From the NCBI GenBank assembly GCA_964590255.1, contig CAZPYA010000004.1:1-64000 (forward strand): DNA of 64,000 bases. Reading direction: 5' to 3'. The stretch comes from JAKIYB01 sp964590255 (GTDB lineage: Bacteria > Armatimonadota > Hebobacteria > CAIYQO01). Below the pieces are notes generated by a model, which was not told the DNA's origin, made no database searches, and was given only the letters and a program-made list of their open reading frames with translations. The position numbers and the translations under genes were made by a program. This document shows positions 17,285 through 24,965 of this stretch, in pieces (position 1 is the stretch's first letter; each line of letters begins with the position of its first letter).

Positions 17285-17614
17285 CGGGCGTATCGCGTCC
17301 TGACCCTCCGCTTCAGCGCTGATGGCATACTGCCGGTCAAGCGCGAAACTGACCTGGACATACGGAGTGCTGCCCGCACTCACATCGGGGGCAACCACCT
17401 CCCAGTGCTTCGCCTTGCAGAGCGCCTGGGCCAGCACATCGATCTCGCGCTGGGCGAGAACCGGAATATCGCGCGTCAAATCGAGTATCTGCCACGCCGG
17501 CTCGTCAGTCGCGAGATGGTGACGGCAGTAAAACGCGCCGGTAATCGCATGATTCCGGCACGCTGCGCCATTTCGTGTCTGCCCCTGGCATACCTGAAGG
17601 ATTTCGGTATCCAT
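17060..17614 (-). CDS. Unknown protein with CxnCxnCxxH zinc motif
   Basis: 184 residues from MDTEILQVCQGQTRNGAAC. The N-terminus has Cys/His positions (CQGQTRNGAACRNHA...YCRHH) typical of short zinc-binding patches in phage and island proteins (DUF5763-like). The remainder is helical with no motif I recognise. Its ATG overlaps the stop of the HTH gene as TAATG, so the two are translationally coupled; a longer in-frame start at 17629 is less likely. The 3' end overlaps the primase tail antisense. Confidence 0.6.
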   Translation of the reverse strand: MDTEILQVCQGQTRNGAACRNHAITGAFYCRHHLATDEPAWQILDLTRDIPVLAQREIDVLAQALCKAKHWEVVAPDVSAGSTPYVQVSFALDRQYAISAEAEGQDAIRPLQTAVARAQTGDPLIGVQLAYALMAWLLEAEVGKATVDIDAVVALLGLPWRNSAEKLACRKVVVAWLSPVSPRP

Positions 17615-18018
17615 TATCGTCCTTCCCATCGTTTCACAGGCCTCATCACCGCATGGAGCATAGCGGCAATCAAATATAGCTCTTGCTCATCGAGCTCACG
17701 CACGGCAGACAGGTCTACCTCCTGTATGTCCGCACCCTCCCCCCAGCGAATAACCAACTGCAGGTCGGCAGGCTCGATTCTTAGCACAGCGAGCAGCTTA
17801 TTCGCCATCGCCGTATACGGACTCTGATGCCCTGAATCCCGCGAGGGGGCACGTCCTCGTAACGCTTCGACCTCATCACGCCGAAAATCTGTACCACGCC
17901 GTCTCGCTTTCGATTCGTATGGCGTGAGGCGCCCATCTTTCGCCATACGATATACCGTCGCACGATCAAGCTCTAGGTAGTCGGCCACTTCTTGCGCGTC
18001 CATCCACTCTTTTGTCAT
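17614..18018 (-). CDS. Excisionase-like HTH DNA-binding protein
   Basis: 134 residues from MTKEWMDAQEVADYLELDRATVYRMAKDGRL, a clear HTH_17/MerR-like helix-turn-helix (WMDAQEVADYLELDRATVY) with a TDFRRDEVEALRG recognition wing. This domain type serves as excisionase or as a local repressor in integrative elements. The C-terminal 80 residues are acidic and unassigned. The start at 18018 has AGGGAG upstream. First gene of a two-gene minus-strand operon; a cluster of CGCAT repeats lies upstream and could be its operator. Confidence 0.8.
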   Translation of the reverse strand: MTKEWMDAQEVADYLELDRATVYRMAKDGRLTPYESKARRRGTDFRRDEVEALRGRAPSRDSGHQSPYTAMANKLLAVLRIEPADLQLVIRWGEGADIQEVDLSAVRELDEQELYLIAAMLHAVMRPVKRWEGR

Positions 18019-18072
18019 CACGGCTCCCTTCATCTCAAATCGGGCACCGATTGATCAGCGCCTCGCAATTCT

Positions 18073-18143
18073 ATTATACCCACTCGCCACATTACGCATA
18101 CTATGCGACATGTCTATGCGTATATTTTTCGCATTGGTCGCAT
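18073..18143 (-). promoter_or_regulatory. HTH-gene promoter with a five-copy CGCAT repeat cluster
   Basis: On the minus strand a TATAAT -10 lies at 18073-18078, about 50 bases upstream of the HTH start; no good -35 is present. CGCAT or its complement ATGCG occurs at 18095, 18103, 18116, 18130 and 18139. The first two form the palindrome CGCATACTATGCG (18095-18107), over the -35 position. This looks like an operator array or iterons; the stretch is AT-rich. Confidence 0.55.
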
Positions 18144-18359
18144 TGCACAACACATGCAGGGAGCTGTCAAGCTTATTTTCATGAGGTAGGAGCTTCCCCG
18201 TTTCTCGTATCCTGCAGGCAAGTAGTAACGCCTGCCTGTAGGCAACTCCGAAAAGTGCTTCGCGGATACAAGCACCTGATTGTGACTGCCACCCCCGGGG
18301 CCCGTTCGTCTTTTAGGGGGGAGGGGGTTGCGACACTCATCCACACGAGGAGTCTCTCA

Positions 18360-18488
18360 TGCCGCACCTGCGCGCGCCACCTTTCCATCACCATCCCCAC
18401 ACCGGCCGGTTCCTATTACGGAGCCGGCCTTTTCTGTTTGGTCTACCGGGCCGCGACGTTGACACGCGGAGAAAGGTACCCCAATGAC
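18360..18488 (+). CDS. Possible 42-codon leader ORF
   Basis: ATG at 18360 preceded by GAGGAG with normal spacing, running to a TGA that overlaps the next ATG (18484) as ATGA. The terminator hairpin at 18404-18433 lies inside it, an arrangement that would suit attenuation. The peptide is basic with His-rich residues and no known family. The 18144-18359 stretch before it holds no gene I can support. Confidence 0.25.
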
Positions 18489-20430
18489 CCTGTATGCCCT
18501 GGAACGTGACGCCATCGCCGAACTGCGCGACTGGCAGGAGGACCACCCACACGAGGAGCCGCATGACGCCATCCGCATTCAATGCCTCGAACAGCCGCTC
18601 AACCTGGGTTGCTTCAGGCGCGAATTCCTGCACAACATGACCAATCACTTCATGCGACTGATAGCCCATCATATTCACCACGGACGGACTGCATAACGTG
18701 ATGATGCCGTCCATAAAGGCGTCCGGTGTTAATGCGAAGAGCGCATACATCGATGGCGTCCACCACACTGCTCCGGTCGCGATATTCAGTTCCCAGCAGC
18801 CCATTTTCACGATGGCTTGCGCGCGCTCGAGCATCTGTTCATAAGCGCGCATGGCGTCTTCAGCGTGCTTGCGCGCGCTGACGTCACGCAGAATGCCCTC
18901 GATGCAGGATGGCTCGCTTTCCGCGCCTCGCACCAGATGGGCATTGATGGCGACGGTGATGACGCGTCCGTCATCGTGCGTCAGGTTAGCCTCAAAATCC
19001 TCGATGCTGTCTACTGACAGAAGTGTCGCCACGAATGCGTCGAATTGAGTGGAATCCTGCAATAAGGTGCGAATATTCATGCCGATTATCGCATCTGGCG
19101 TTCCCCCAAAAATCGCAATGACGGATGGGCTCACTAACAGGACGCAGCCGGCAAGATCCAGGCGGAAGAAGACATCCTGGATCGTTTCAAAGATGTGCCG
19201 GTAATGCTCCTCGCTCTCGCGTAGCGCCTCAGAAATCGCTTGACGCTCCAGAAGATCCTGGTGCAACTGGGCATTGGCCGCCGAGAGTTGTATCGTGCGA
19301 TCAGCCACCTGCTGTTCCAATATCGCTCTGGCTTCGCGCAGTGCCTGTTCCGTAGACTCGCGCTCCAGGATCTCCTGCTCCAGGCGGCGCCGCGGGCGCT
19401 GGTCTTCGCCGACAAGAATCATGCCGATGATATCGTCGAATTCATCACGAAGGATGGAACAGGAGATGCCGAGTGGAATTTCATCGTGTGCTATGCTGAT
19501 CAGCATAACATCTGCATGGCTGGAGATGCCGTTCTGGCACGCATGGATTGCATCTGTTAGCGCAGTATGTGATGTTGGACTGAATAACGCAGAATAATGA
19601 CGGCCTTCGACCTTAGTTTCATCACACCCCAGAAGTGTGTGGATCGTGGCGTTCCCCAGCAGAATCGTGCCGTCCGTCCCGATCATCAGCACCAGATCGC
19701 GCATGTGATACAGGATGTTGCGTGCGGCCAGTTCGGTCGTTGGCAATACAAATTTGTAGCGCACCACGGCATATGTTAGCCCGCATGCCAGGATCAGGTG
19801 TTCGAGCGACAAGAGCACACCGAGTTCGCCATGCCGGCCGGCAAAATACTGGATGGCGTCAAACACCAGGGCGATGACTGCGACGAATACGATCGTCACG
19901 GCCTGGTATTTCTTTCGCCGGCTACGCGCGGTGAACCCCCACCATCCGATCAGCGCCAGGGCTATCACATCGAACGCATATTGATACAGCAGATAACCCA
20001 GGTCCCAGATGCCATACGCGTGGATGGGATAAAACGTGCCGTCATTCCCGGCCTGCCAGCCGGAAATGCCCAGCATACCGAGCGTGCCTTTGAACAAGAT
20101 GAACAGTGCTGGCGCGTAGAGTAGCCACTGCCAATGTCCCTGCCGGCGCCACCAGCTATTCTCCGTCAGCAGCAGACTGATATGCAGCGCGAAGGCCGGA
20201 TACAGAGCCCAACCGAACCAGGATAGTCGGTAATAGGTGTTGCAGAGCAGTATCGAAGGTGCTGACACGCAGACCGCTTGAGCGAGATCGCTAAGCGCCA
20301 GTGCCAGACACAGGCCGAACAACAGGCGATTTACCAGGGCGCGTCTCGTATAACGCAAGGCGAAGTATCCGCAAATTGCGAGCAACAGTGCGGCACACGT
20401 GAAGATCATCGAAATGACTGCCGTAGCCAT
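18388..20430 (-). CDS. Membrane PAS-domain sensor lacking an output domain
   Basis: 680 residues from the ATG at 20430 (GGAGG seven bases upstream). Residues 1-230 form a seven-helix membrane sensor of the histidine-kinase N-terminal 7TM type. A PAS domain follows (LMIGTDGTILLGNATIH), then a coiled coil and a second PAS (HYRHIFETIQDVFFRLD). A third PAS start (GCWELNIATGAVWW) is fused abruptly to a headless PAS (DGIITLCSPSVVNMMGY). No HisKA/HATPase or GGDEF follows, and the last 60 residues read as unrelated DNA, so homology seems to end near 18566. Likely a decayed or truncated kinase; divergent from the response regulator. Confidence 0.75.
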   Translation of the reverse strand: MATAVISMIFTCAALLLAICGYFALRYTRRALVNRLLFGLCLALALSDLAQAVCVSAPSILLCNTYYRLSWFGWALYPAFALHISLLLTENSWWRRQGHWQWLLYAPALFILFKGTLGMLGISGWQAGNDGTFYPIHAYGIWDLGYLLYQYAFDVIALALIGWWGFTARSRRKKYQAVTIVFVAVIALVFDAIQYFAGRHGELGVLLSLEHLILACGLTYAVVRYKFVLPTTELAARNILYHMRDLVLMIGTDGTILLGNATIHTLLGCDETKVEGRHYSALFSPTSHTALTDAIHACQNGISSHADVMLISIAHDEIPLGISCSILRDEFDDIIGMILVGEDQRPRRRLEQEILERESTEQALREARAILEQQVADRTIQLSAANAQLHQDLLERQAISEALRESEEHYRHIFETIQDVFFRLDLAGCVLLVSPSVIAIFGGTPDAIIGMNIRTLLQDSTQFDAFVATLLSVDSIEDFEANLTHDDGRVITVAINAHLVRGAESEPSCIEGILRDVSARKHAEDAMRAYEQMLERAQAIVKMGCWELNIATGAVWWTPSMYALFALTPDAFMDGIITLCSPSVVNMMGYQSHEVIGHVVQEFAPEATQVERLFEALNADGVMRLLVWVVLLPVAQFGDGVTFQGIQGHWGTFLRVSTSRPGRPNRKGRLRNRNRPVWGW
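18404..18433 (+). terminator. Rho-independent terminator
   Basis: GGCCGGTTCC (18404-18413), loop TATTAC, GGAGCCGGCC (18420-18429): a 10-bp stem with one G-T pair, then TTTTCTGTTT. Strong on the plus strand, yet no well-supported plus-strand gene precedes it, so it may end a small RNA or attenuate the short ORFs here. Confidence 0.75.
18484..18696 (+). CDS. Possible truncated 70-codon gene start
   Basis: ATG at 18484 with GGAGAAAGG eight bases upstream. The first 24 codons (MTLYALERDAIAELRD...) look like a real alpha-helical N-terminus. Beyond about 18570 the frame only mirrors the sensor gene on the other strand. It may be the 5' remnant of a gene cut by the rearrangement that also removed the sensor's 3' end. 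No family recognised. Confidence 0.3.
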   Translation: MTLYALERDAIAELRDWQEDHPHEEPHDAIRIQCLEQPLNLGCFRREFLHNMTNHFMRLIAHHIHHGRTA

Positions 20431-20761
20431 CTGCGCCTCCAAAGGATGGCAGGGAATCAGCTGACGATACGCCGGTCCGTAACGTATCTAGATCAAGTCA
20501 CCGCTTGATGATCTCCTTATTATTCACCGTTACTGCCAGTTAGTCAATAACCTTCATGGTCGGCATCATGATCAGAATCTTTCCACCGCTACTCGTAACC
20601 GATATTGGACAGCGTCTCATCGTGCATGAGAAGAGCGAGGGTAACAGCTTCACCCAATACTTCGCTCTGGGGTGTCAATAGACACCCGAAAAAGGCGTGA
20701 ATGGGAAAGGGATGGGAATTTTTCAAAGGATTCTGTGACTGTCGGAGACGGGGGGCATCAC
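20431..20761. other. Divergent intergenic region, sensor/response regulator
   Basis: 331 bp with no supportable gene. A 6-bp hairpin ATCAAG/CTTGAT (20492-20497 and 20504-20509) lies about 60 bases upstream of the sensor start. Promoters for both genes must be here, but I see no pair good enough to name. An in-frame earlier start for the regulator at 20672 lacks a ribosome site. Confidence 0.5.
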
Positions 20762-21151
20762 ATGCGTGAGCGTATTCGTATTCTGTTAGTTGAGGACGAT
20801 CCCGATTTGCGCGCCATCTACATGATGACGATCTCCATATGCGGCTATAATGTCACCGCAGTGGAGCATGCCGAGGATGCCGTCTTTCACTTCGAACACA
20901 ACGGCTTTCACTTACTGCTGACCGACTGGCAACTGCCGGGGATGCAGGGTGATGCATCGGTGACGTTGGTCAAACAACGTTTTCCCGCGGTGAAGACGCT
21001 CTTGATGAGCCATCATGACCATGTGGGTGATGCCGCCCGCGCCTGTGGTGCCGATGCCTGGTATCGGAAAACATGGGATATGCACCGCTTGCGCCAACTC
21101 GTCGATGCGCTGTTCGTCGACGAAGCACCGACTGATGATGACGGCGAATAA
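20762..21151 (+). CDS. Stand-alone response regulator receiver domain
   Basis: 129 residues, a single REC domain of CheY/Spo0F type. The acidic pocket is EDDPD near the N-terminus, the phosphoacceptor Asp is in LLLTDWQLPG, the switch Ser in LLMSHHD and the conserved Lys in WYRKTWD. No DNA-binding or enzyme output. The ATG at 20762 has a GGGGGG/GGAG ribosome site. Divergent from the degraded PAS sensor, so it may once have been its partner. Last gene inside the integrative element. Confidence 0.85.
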   Translation: MRERIRILLVEDDPDLRAIYMMTISICGYNVTAVEHAEDAVFHFEHNGFHLLLTDWQLPGMQGDASVTLVKQRFPAVKTLLMSHHDHVGDAARACGADAWYRKTWDMHRLRQLVDALFVDEAPTDDDGE

Positions 21152-21687
21152 GGAGCGACAACGCATTCGATGCGGCGTTGTCCCGCGCACCATGTCCCCG
21201 GCCGTAAACCAGTTCATGGCCGGGACGACTCTCGAATGTTGCTGTCGATATGTCCCCGTGCCAAAATGCTTGCGCCTATCCTGGGGCATCCTGGGGGCCA
21301 ATACAGGCCGTGTGGCGGAATGAAATGGATTCGGTAGCCCGTCCGTAATTTTGACTGCATCCGGTTGTAGGGCGCCGGGAAACCATCGATACGCAATAGG
21401 TCGTCATCGATTTCACAGCGAGCGCGGATGAGTAGCCAGCAAGCGGATGGAGACTACGATACCCGGCCACCCGATCATCCAAAATGCTTAGCGCCGCTGC
21501 GACATCGCGCTTCAAATCCGGCGTTGATTCTGGTACAATCCAATCATCCCATGAAAGGAGGGATCTCGACACTCCGTGTGTCGCAGACTCCACCAGTCAA
21601 AAGGGAAACGCTGACCGGCACTATCTGTAGTGTTTGTTTGGCGACTCTGGTTCGGTATATAGCGCGTAATGCAAACCCCTGTTCTGC
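21152..21687. other. Right-end non-coding region of the element
   Basis: Directly after the response regulator is a likely stop structure: ACAACGC...GCGTTGT (about 21158-21181), then a hairpin near 21195-21227 with GGCCGGGAC on its right arm. A strong but unused-looking Shine-Dalgarno (AAAGGAGGG, 21554-21562) lies further on. I see no convincing gene; the open frames lack family features. It probably holds the right-end recombination sites of the element and decayed sequence. Confidence 0.5.
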
Positions 21688-21736
21688 CGGACTGAAAATC
21701 CGCGTGTCGCTGGTTCAAATCCGGCCGGGGCCACCA
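21688..21736 (+). repeat. attR: 49-bp direct repeat of the tRNA-Phe 3' half
   Basis: Perfect copy of 14286-14334, lacking the acceptor 5' strand and D-arm, so not a functional tRNA. Marks the right boundary of the integrative element; before insertion it would have been the tRNA 3' end, with the glycosyltransferase gene directly downstream. Confidence 0.93.
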
Positions 21737-21837
21737 CCCTTCATTCCGTGCGGCGCTTCAAGCGTCGCATTGTTGCTTGGTCACCCCGAATGGCGGGGCG
21801 CGCTTATTCCGGCTATACTGGTGGCGAGGCATCAGTT

Positions 21838-23121
21838 ATGCGAATCGTCTACATCGCCGCCGGAGCGGGGAATATGTATTGTGGGGCGTGCGCGCGCGAC
21901 TTGACACTCATCCGTGAGTTATTCGCGCGCGGCCATGACGTGACCACCTACCCTCTCTACATGCCTCTGCGCATGGATGGCGACCCCATCTCCACCCGGC
22001 CAGTGGCGCTTGGCGGCATCAACGTCTATCTACAACAGGCGTCACCGTTCTTCCGCTGGCTGCCCGCGGCCTTCACCCGTTGGCTCGATGCGCCGTGGCT
22101 GCTGCAGTGGGTATCTCGTTTCGCCGTCAGTTCGCAAGGCAAAGACCTGGGGCCGCTCACCGTCTCGGTGCTGGAAGGCCGTGACGGCGCGATGCAGGGC
22201 GAACTGGGCCGCCTGCTAGACATGCTGGCCGCCGACACGCCGCCTGACGTGGTGAATATTACCAATTCGCTGCTGTCCGGTATCGCTCCGGCTGTGAAGG
22301 CAAAGCTGGGCGTGCCGGTGGTGTGCAACATACAGGGTGAGGAGCATTTCGTCGCCGCGCTGCCTCCGCCGTTCGCCACCCGTGCCCGCGATTTAATACG
22401 CGCGAATGCCGCCGCCATCGACCTGTTTCTTGCGCCCAGCGATGCCTACGCGGTGACGATGGGCGACTATCTGGGCGTGCCGTCGGCGAAGATGCGCACG
22501 GCCCACCCCGGTGTCGATGTCGGCGCGTTCTGCCCGGCGACGACGCCGCGGCTCGCGCCACCGGTCATCGGCTATCTCTCCGTCATCCTGCCCGGCAAGG
22601 GGCTGGACCTGCTGGTGGAAGCGACGGCGCGGCTGGTGGCACAGGGGCATGACGTGCGACTGCGTATCGCCGGCCGGCCGCTGGACGCCGCGTACTGGCG
22701 CACGGTGAACCGACGCATCGATGCCCTCGGCCTGCGAACGCGGGTGGAGTCGCTGGGCGAGATCGATTTCGCCGCGAAGATCGACTTCCTGCGTGGCTGT
22801 ACCGCCTTCGCCGTGCCCAGCCGGGCACCGGAGTCGCGCGGCATCGCCATGCTGGAGGCAATGGCCTGCGGCATCCCGACGGTGCTGCCGGCGCAAGGCA
22901 TCTTCCCGGAATTGCACTCCCATACCGGCGCCGGCCTCCTGTGCCCGCCGAACGATGTCGCCGCCCTCACCGAGGCGCTGGGAACAATTCTCGCCGACCC
23001 CGCCGCCGCCCACGCCCGCGCCCGCGCGGCCGTCCCCGCCCTGGCCTCCGCATACGCGGCGCAACGCATGGCTGACGATGTGCTGGCAGTGCTGGCGGAT
23101 CTCATTCCCGCGGTACGTTAA
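21838..23121 (+). CDS. GT-B glycosyltransferase, family 4-like
   Basis: 427 residues from the ATG at 21838. The N-terminal Rossmann half begins MRIVYIAAGAGNMYCGACARD. The C-terminal half has IGYLSVILPGKGLDLLVEA and the retaining GT4 E-x7-E pair in PESRGIAMLEAMACG. It transfers a sugar from a nucleotide-sugar donor to an unknown acceptor, perhaps in envelope glycan assembly. It begins about 100 bases beyond the element's right attachment repeat, so it is host chromosome. Its 3' end overlaps the convergent DUF2161 gene by 20 bp. Confidence 0.88.
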   Translation: MRIVYIAAGAGNMYCGACARDLTLIRELFARGHDVTTYPLYMPLRMDGDPISTRPVALGGINVYLQQASPFFRWLPAAFTRWLDAPWLLQWVSRFAVSSQGKDLGPLTVSVLEGRDGAMQGELGRLLDMLAADTPPDVVNITNSLLSGIAPAVKAKLGVPVVCNIQGEEHFVAALPPPFATRARDLIRANAAAIDLFLAPSDAYAVTMGDYLGVPSAKMRTAHPGVDVGAFCPATTPRLAPPVIGYLSVILPGKGLDLLVEATARLVAQGHDVRLRIAGRPLDAAYWRTVNRRIDALGLRTRVESLGEIDFAAKIDFLRGCTAFAVPSRAPESRGIAMLEAMACGIPTVLPAQGIFPELHSHTGAGLLCPPNDVAALTEALGTILADPAAAHARARAAVPALASAYAAQRMADDVLAVLADLIPAVR

Positions 23122-23833
23122 TTATGCTCGTTATTCCTTCATCTGTGAGCCCCGCGCGGAAATACGCCACAAGATCAGGATAGCCGACCAACGCGTCGTG
23201 GCCGGCGATGGTGAGACGGTAGACGCCGCGGTCGACGCGTTCGAACCAGCCGTAGACGTTGCGTGAGAGGATGGCGAGGGTTTTCTCACCGGTGCCGTGA
23301 GCGCGAAGGCTTTTCGGCGAAAGTGGACCGTATTCGGCAAGGAGCACGGCGAGATGAATGGCGCGCTCGCGATAGGCGGTGACGAGCTTGCGCCGGGTGG
23401 ATCCGCCGGTGTTGAGGTCGATGGTACGACCGGCGATCTCCTCCAGCACGGCGCACTGAGCACGCTTGCGGAGCTGGCGTTCGGCAGGCAGCGGGTGAAA
23501 GACGATCTCGACCGGCGTGCGTTTGTGCTCCGGGCCGATGAAGATGAGGCCGAGTTCCAACCGTCGCAGCAGATGCAGCACGTCCTTGCGCTGCCGTTTC
23601 CACTTCGTCACATCCGGTGGGCGGGGAATGCCCAGGTAGACGGACGCGCACTTCCGCTGCCGTCGCGCGCCTTGTGCCAGCAGTTCGAGCGAGAGCTGCC
23701 GCTTCAGCTCAATGATGATGAGCGCGCCCTCCTTGCTCGCGGCCACATCGCATCCGTGTACCTCGCCGCGAACGGTATAGCCATTCGCGGCGAGGTAGGC
23801 TTGCAGCGGTGGATAGAGGTCGGTTTCGCGCAT
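23102..23833 (-). CDS. DUF2161 PD-(D/E)xK nuclease-like protein
   Basis: 243 residues from MRETDLYPPLQAYLAANGY. The N-terminal part (GCDVAASKEGALIIIELKRQLS) has the D...E-x-K spacing of PD-(D/E)xK nuclease folds, as in DUF2161 proteins. The C-terminal half looks like a winged-helix region (GPLSPKSLRAHGTGEKTLAIL). Function unknown; nuclease activity is inferred from the fold only. Its ATG overlaps the stop of the upstream Gfo/Idh gene as TAATG, so translation is coupled. Confidence 0.8.
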   Translation of the reverse strand: MRETDLYPPLQAYLAANGYTVRGEVHGCDVAASKEGALIIIELKRQLSLELLAQGARRQRKCASVYLGIPRPPDVTKWKRQRKDVLHLLRRLELGLIFIGPEHKRTPVEIVFHPLPAERQLRKRAQCAVLEEIAGRTIDLNTGGSTRRKLVTAYRERAIHLAVLLAEYGPLSPKSLRAHGTGEKTLAILSRNVYGWFERVDRGVYRLTIAGHDALVGYPDLVAYFRAGLTDEGITSIINVPRE

Positions 23834-24867
23834 TACGCTGTCGCCGTCGCGTATGGCCCCACCCCGGCAACCCGGTAGATATCGTTGAGGAGCTGCACCG
23901 CTTTGCGCGCTTCGGCGGCGGTCACCCACGGCTCGCGGCCTTCGAGGATGGCGAGGGCAAACTCGTTGATGTTTGCCGCATGGGCGCCGCCCCAGATGGC
24001 GGAGGGGTCGGAAGCCGCGCCGCCGGCGCCCTGTTGCTCGACGTCCACCAGGTCCACGGGCGCGCCTTCGGCCTTGAAGAAGACCACACGGTTATCTTCG
24101 ATGACCACCGAGCCCTTGGTGCCGCAGATCGTCACGGTCGTCGACATGCCGGGGTTCGCCAGCGTGGTGCCCTGGATGATGCCCGCCGCGCCATTGGGAA
24201 AGCGCAACAGCGCCGCGCCCAGGTCCTCGGCCTCCATGTCGCGGGCCAGCGTGGGGCAGTAGGCGGACTGCACGGTGGGCTGCATGCCGACGAGCCAGAG
24301 TAGGCGATCGATGGTGTGAATGCCCTGATTGGAGAGCACGCCGCCGTCCAGCGCCCAGGTGCCGCGCCACTCGCCGCTGTCGTAGTAGGCCTGCAGGCGT
24401 AGCCACAGGCAGGAGCCGTTGGCGAAGACGATATCGCCTAACCAGCCGTCATCGATGGCGTTCTTTACCTGTTGGATGGCTTTGGGGAAGCGGTTTTGGA
24501 AGATGCCGCCGAGGGTGACACCGTGCGCTTTGCAGGTGGCGGCCAGCGCATCGATCTTCTCCACCCACACGTCCATCGGCTTCTCCACCAGCACATGTTT
24601 TCCGGCGCGCGCGACCTGTATGCCGTGGTCGGCGTGCATGCCGGACGGCGTGCAGATGGACACGGCGTCGATGTCTGGCCGCGCCAGTAGTTCTTCGAGC
24701 GAGCCATGCGCATCGATGCCATACTGATCGGCCACCGCTTTCGCCCGTTCGGGCACGATATCCGCCACCGCCACCAGCTTGACCGTCGACACGTCCTGCA
24801 TCACTTGAGCATGGAATGCTCCGATTGTCCCACAACCGAGAATACCTATTCGCACCTGATCCGCCAT
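23833..24867 (-). CDS. Gfo/Idh/MocA family oxidoreductase
   Basis: 344 residues from the ATG at 24867 (MADQVRIGILGCGTIGAFH), chosen because AGGGAG lies six bases upstream; a GTG 18 bases earlier has no such site. The Rossmann motif is GILGCGTIG, the EKP motif is VLVEKPMDV, and GGVLSNQGIHTIDRLLWL holds the catalytic region. NAD(P)-dependent sugar-type dehydrogenase of unknown substrate. Downstream of an M16 peptidase gene (98-bp gap) and coupled to the DUF2161 gene. Confidence 0.88.
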   Translation of the reverse strand: MADQVRIGILGCGTIGAFHAQVMQDVSTVKLVAVADIVPERAKAVADQYGIDAHGSLEELLARPDIDAVSICTPSGMHADHGIQVARAGKHVLVEKPMDVWVEKIDALAATCKAHGVTLGGIFQNRFPKAIQQVKNAIDDGWLGDIVFANGSCLWLRLQAYYDSGEWRGTWALDGGVLSNQGIHTIDRLLWLVGMQPTVQSAYCPTLARDMEAEDLGAALLRFPNGAAGIIQGTTLANPGMSTTVTICGTKGSVVIEDNRVVFFKAEGAPVDLVDVEQQGAGGAASDPSAIWGGAHAANINEFALAILEGREPWVTAAEARKAVQLLNDIYRVAGVGPYATATA

Positions 24868-24965
24868 CGGATTCTCCCTTTTCACATATATTCTGCGGGC
24901 GCAAGGCGCCTATAACTGTTCCTTCGGTGTGGCACGGGAGAGTCCTTCCGGATTTGATACGCGGT

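Noticed and set aside
21554..21562. Strong Shine-Dalgarno AAAGGAGGG
   Set aside because: No start codon at suitable distance opens a convincing frame; probably a remnant or chance.
21276..21593. 105-codon minus-strand frame near the element's right end
   Set aside because: No ribosome site at its start, no family features, and it sits in a region that otherwise looks non-coding.
21688..21736. Second tRNA-Phe gene
   Set aside because: Only the 3' half is present; the acceptor 5' strand and D-arm are missing, so it is an attachment repeat.
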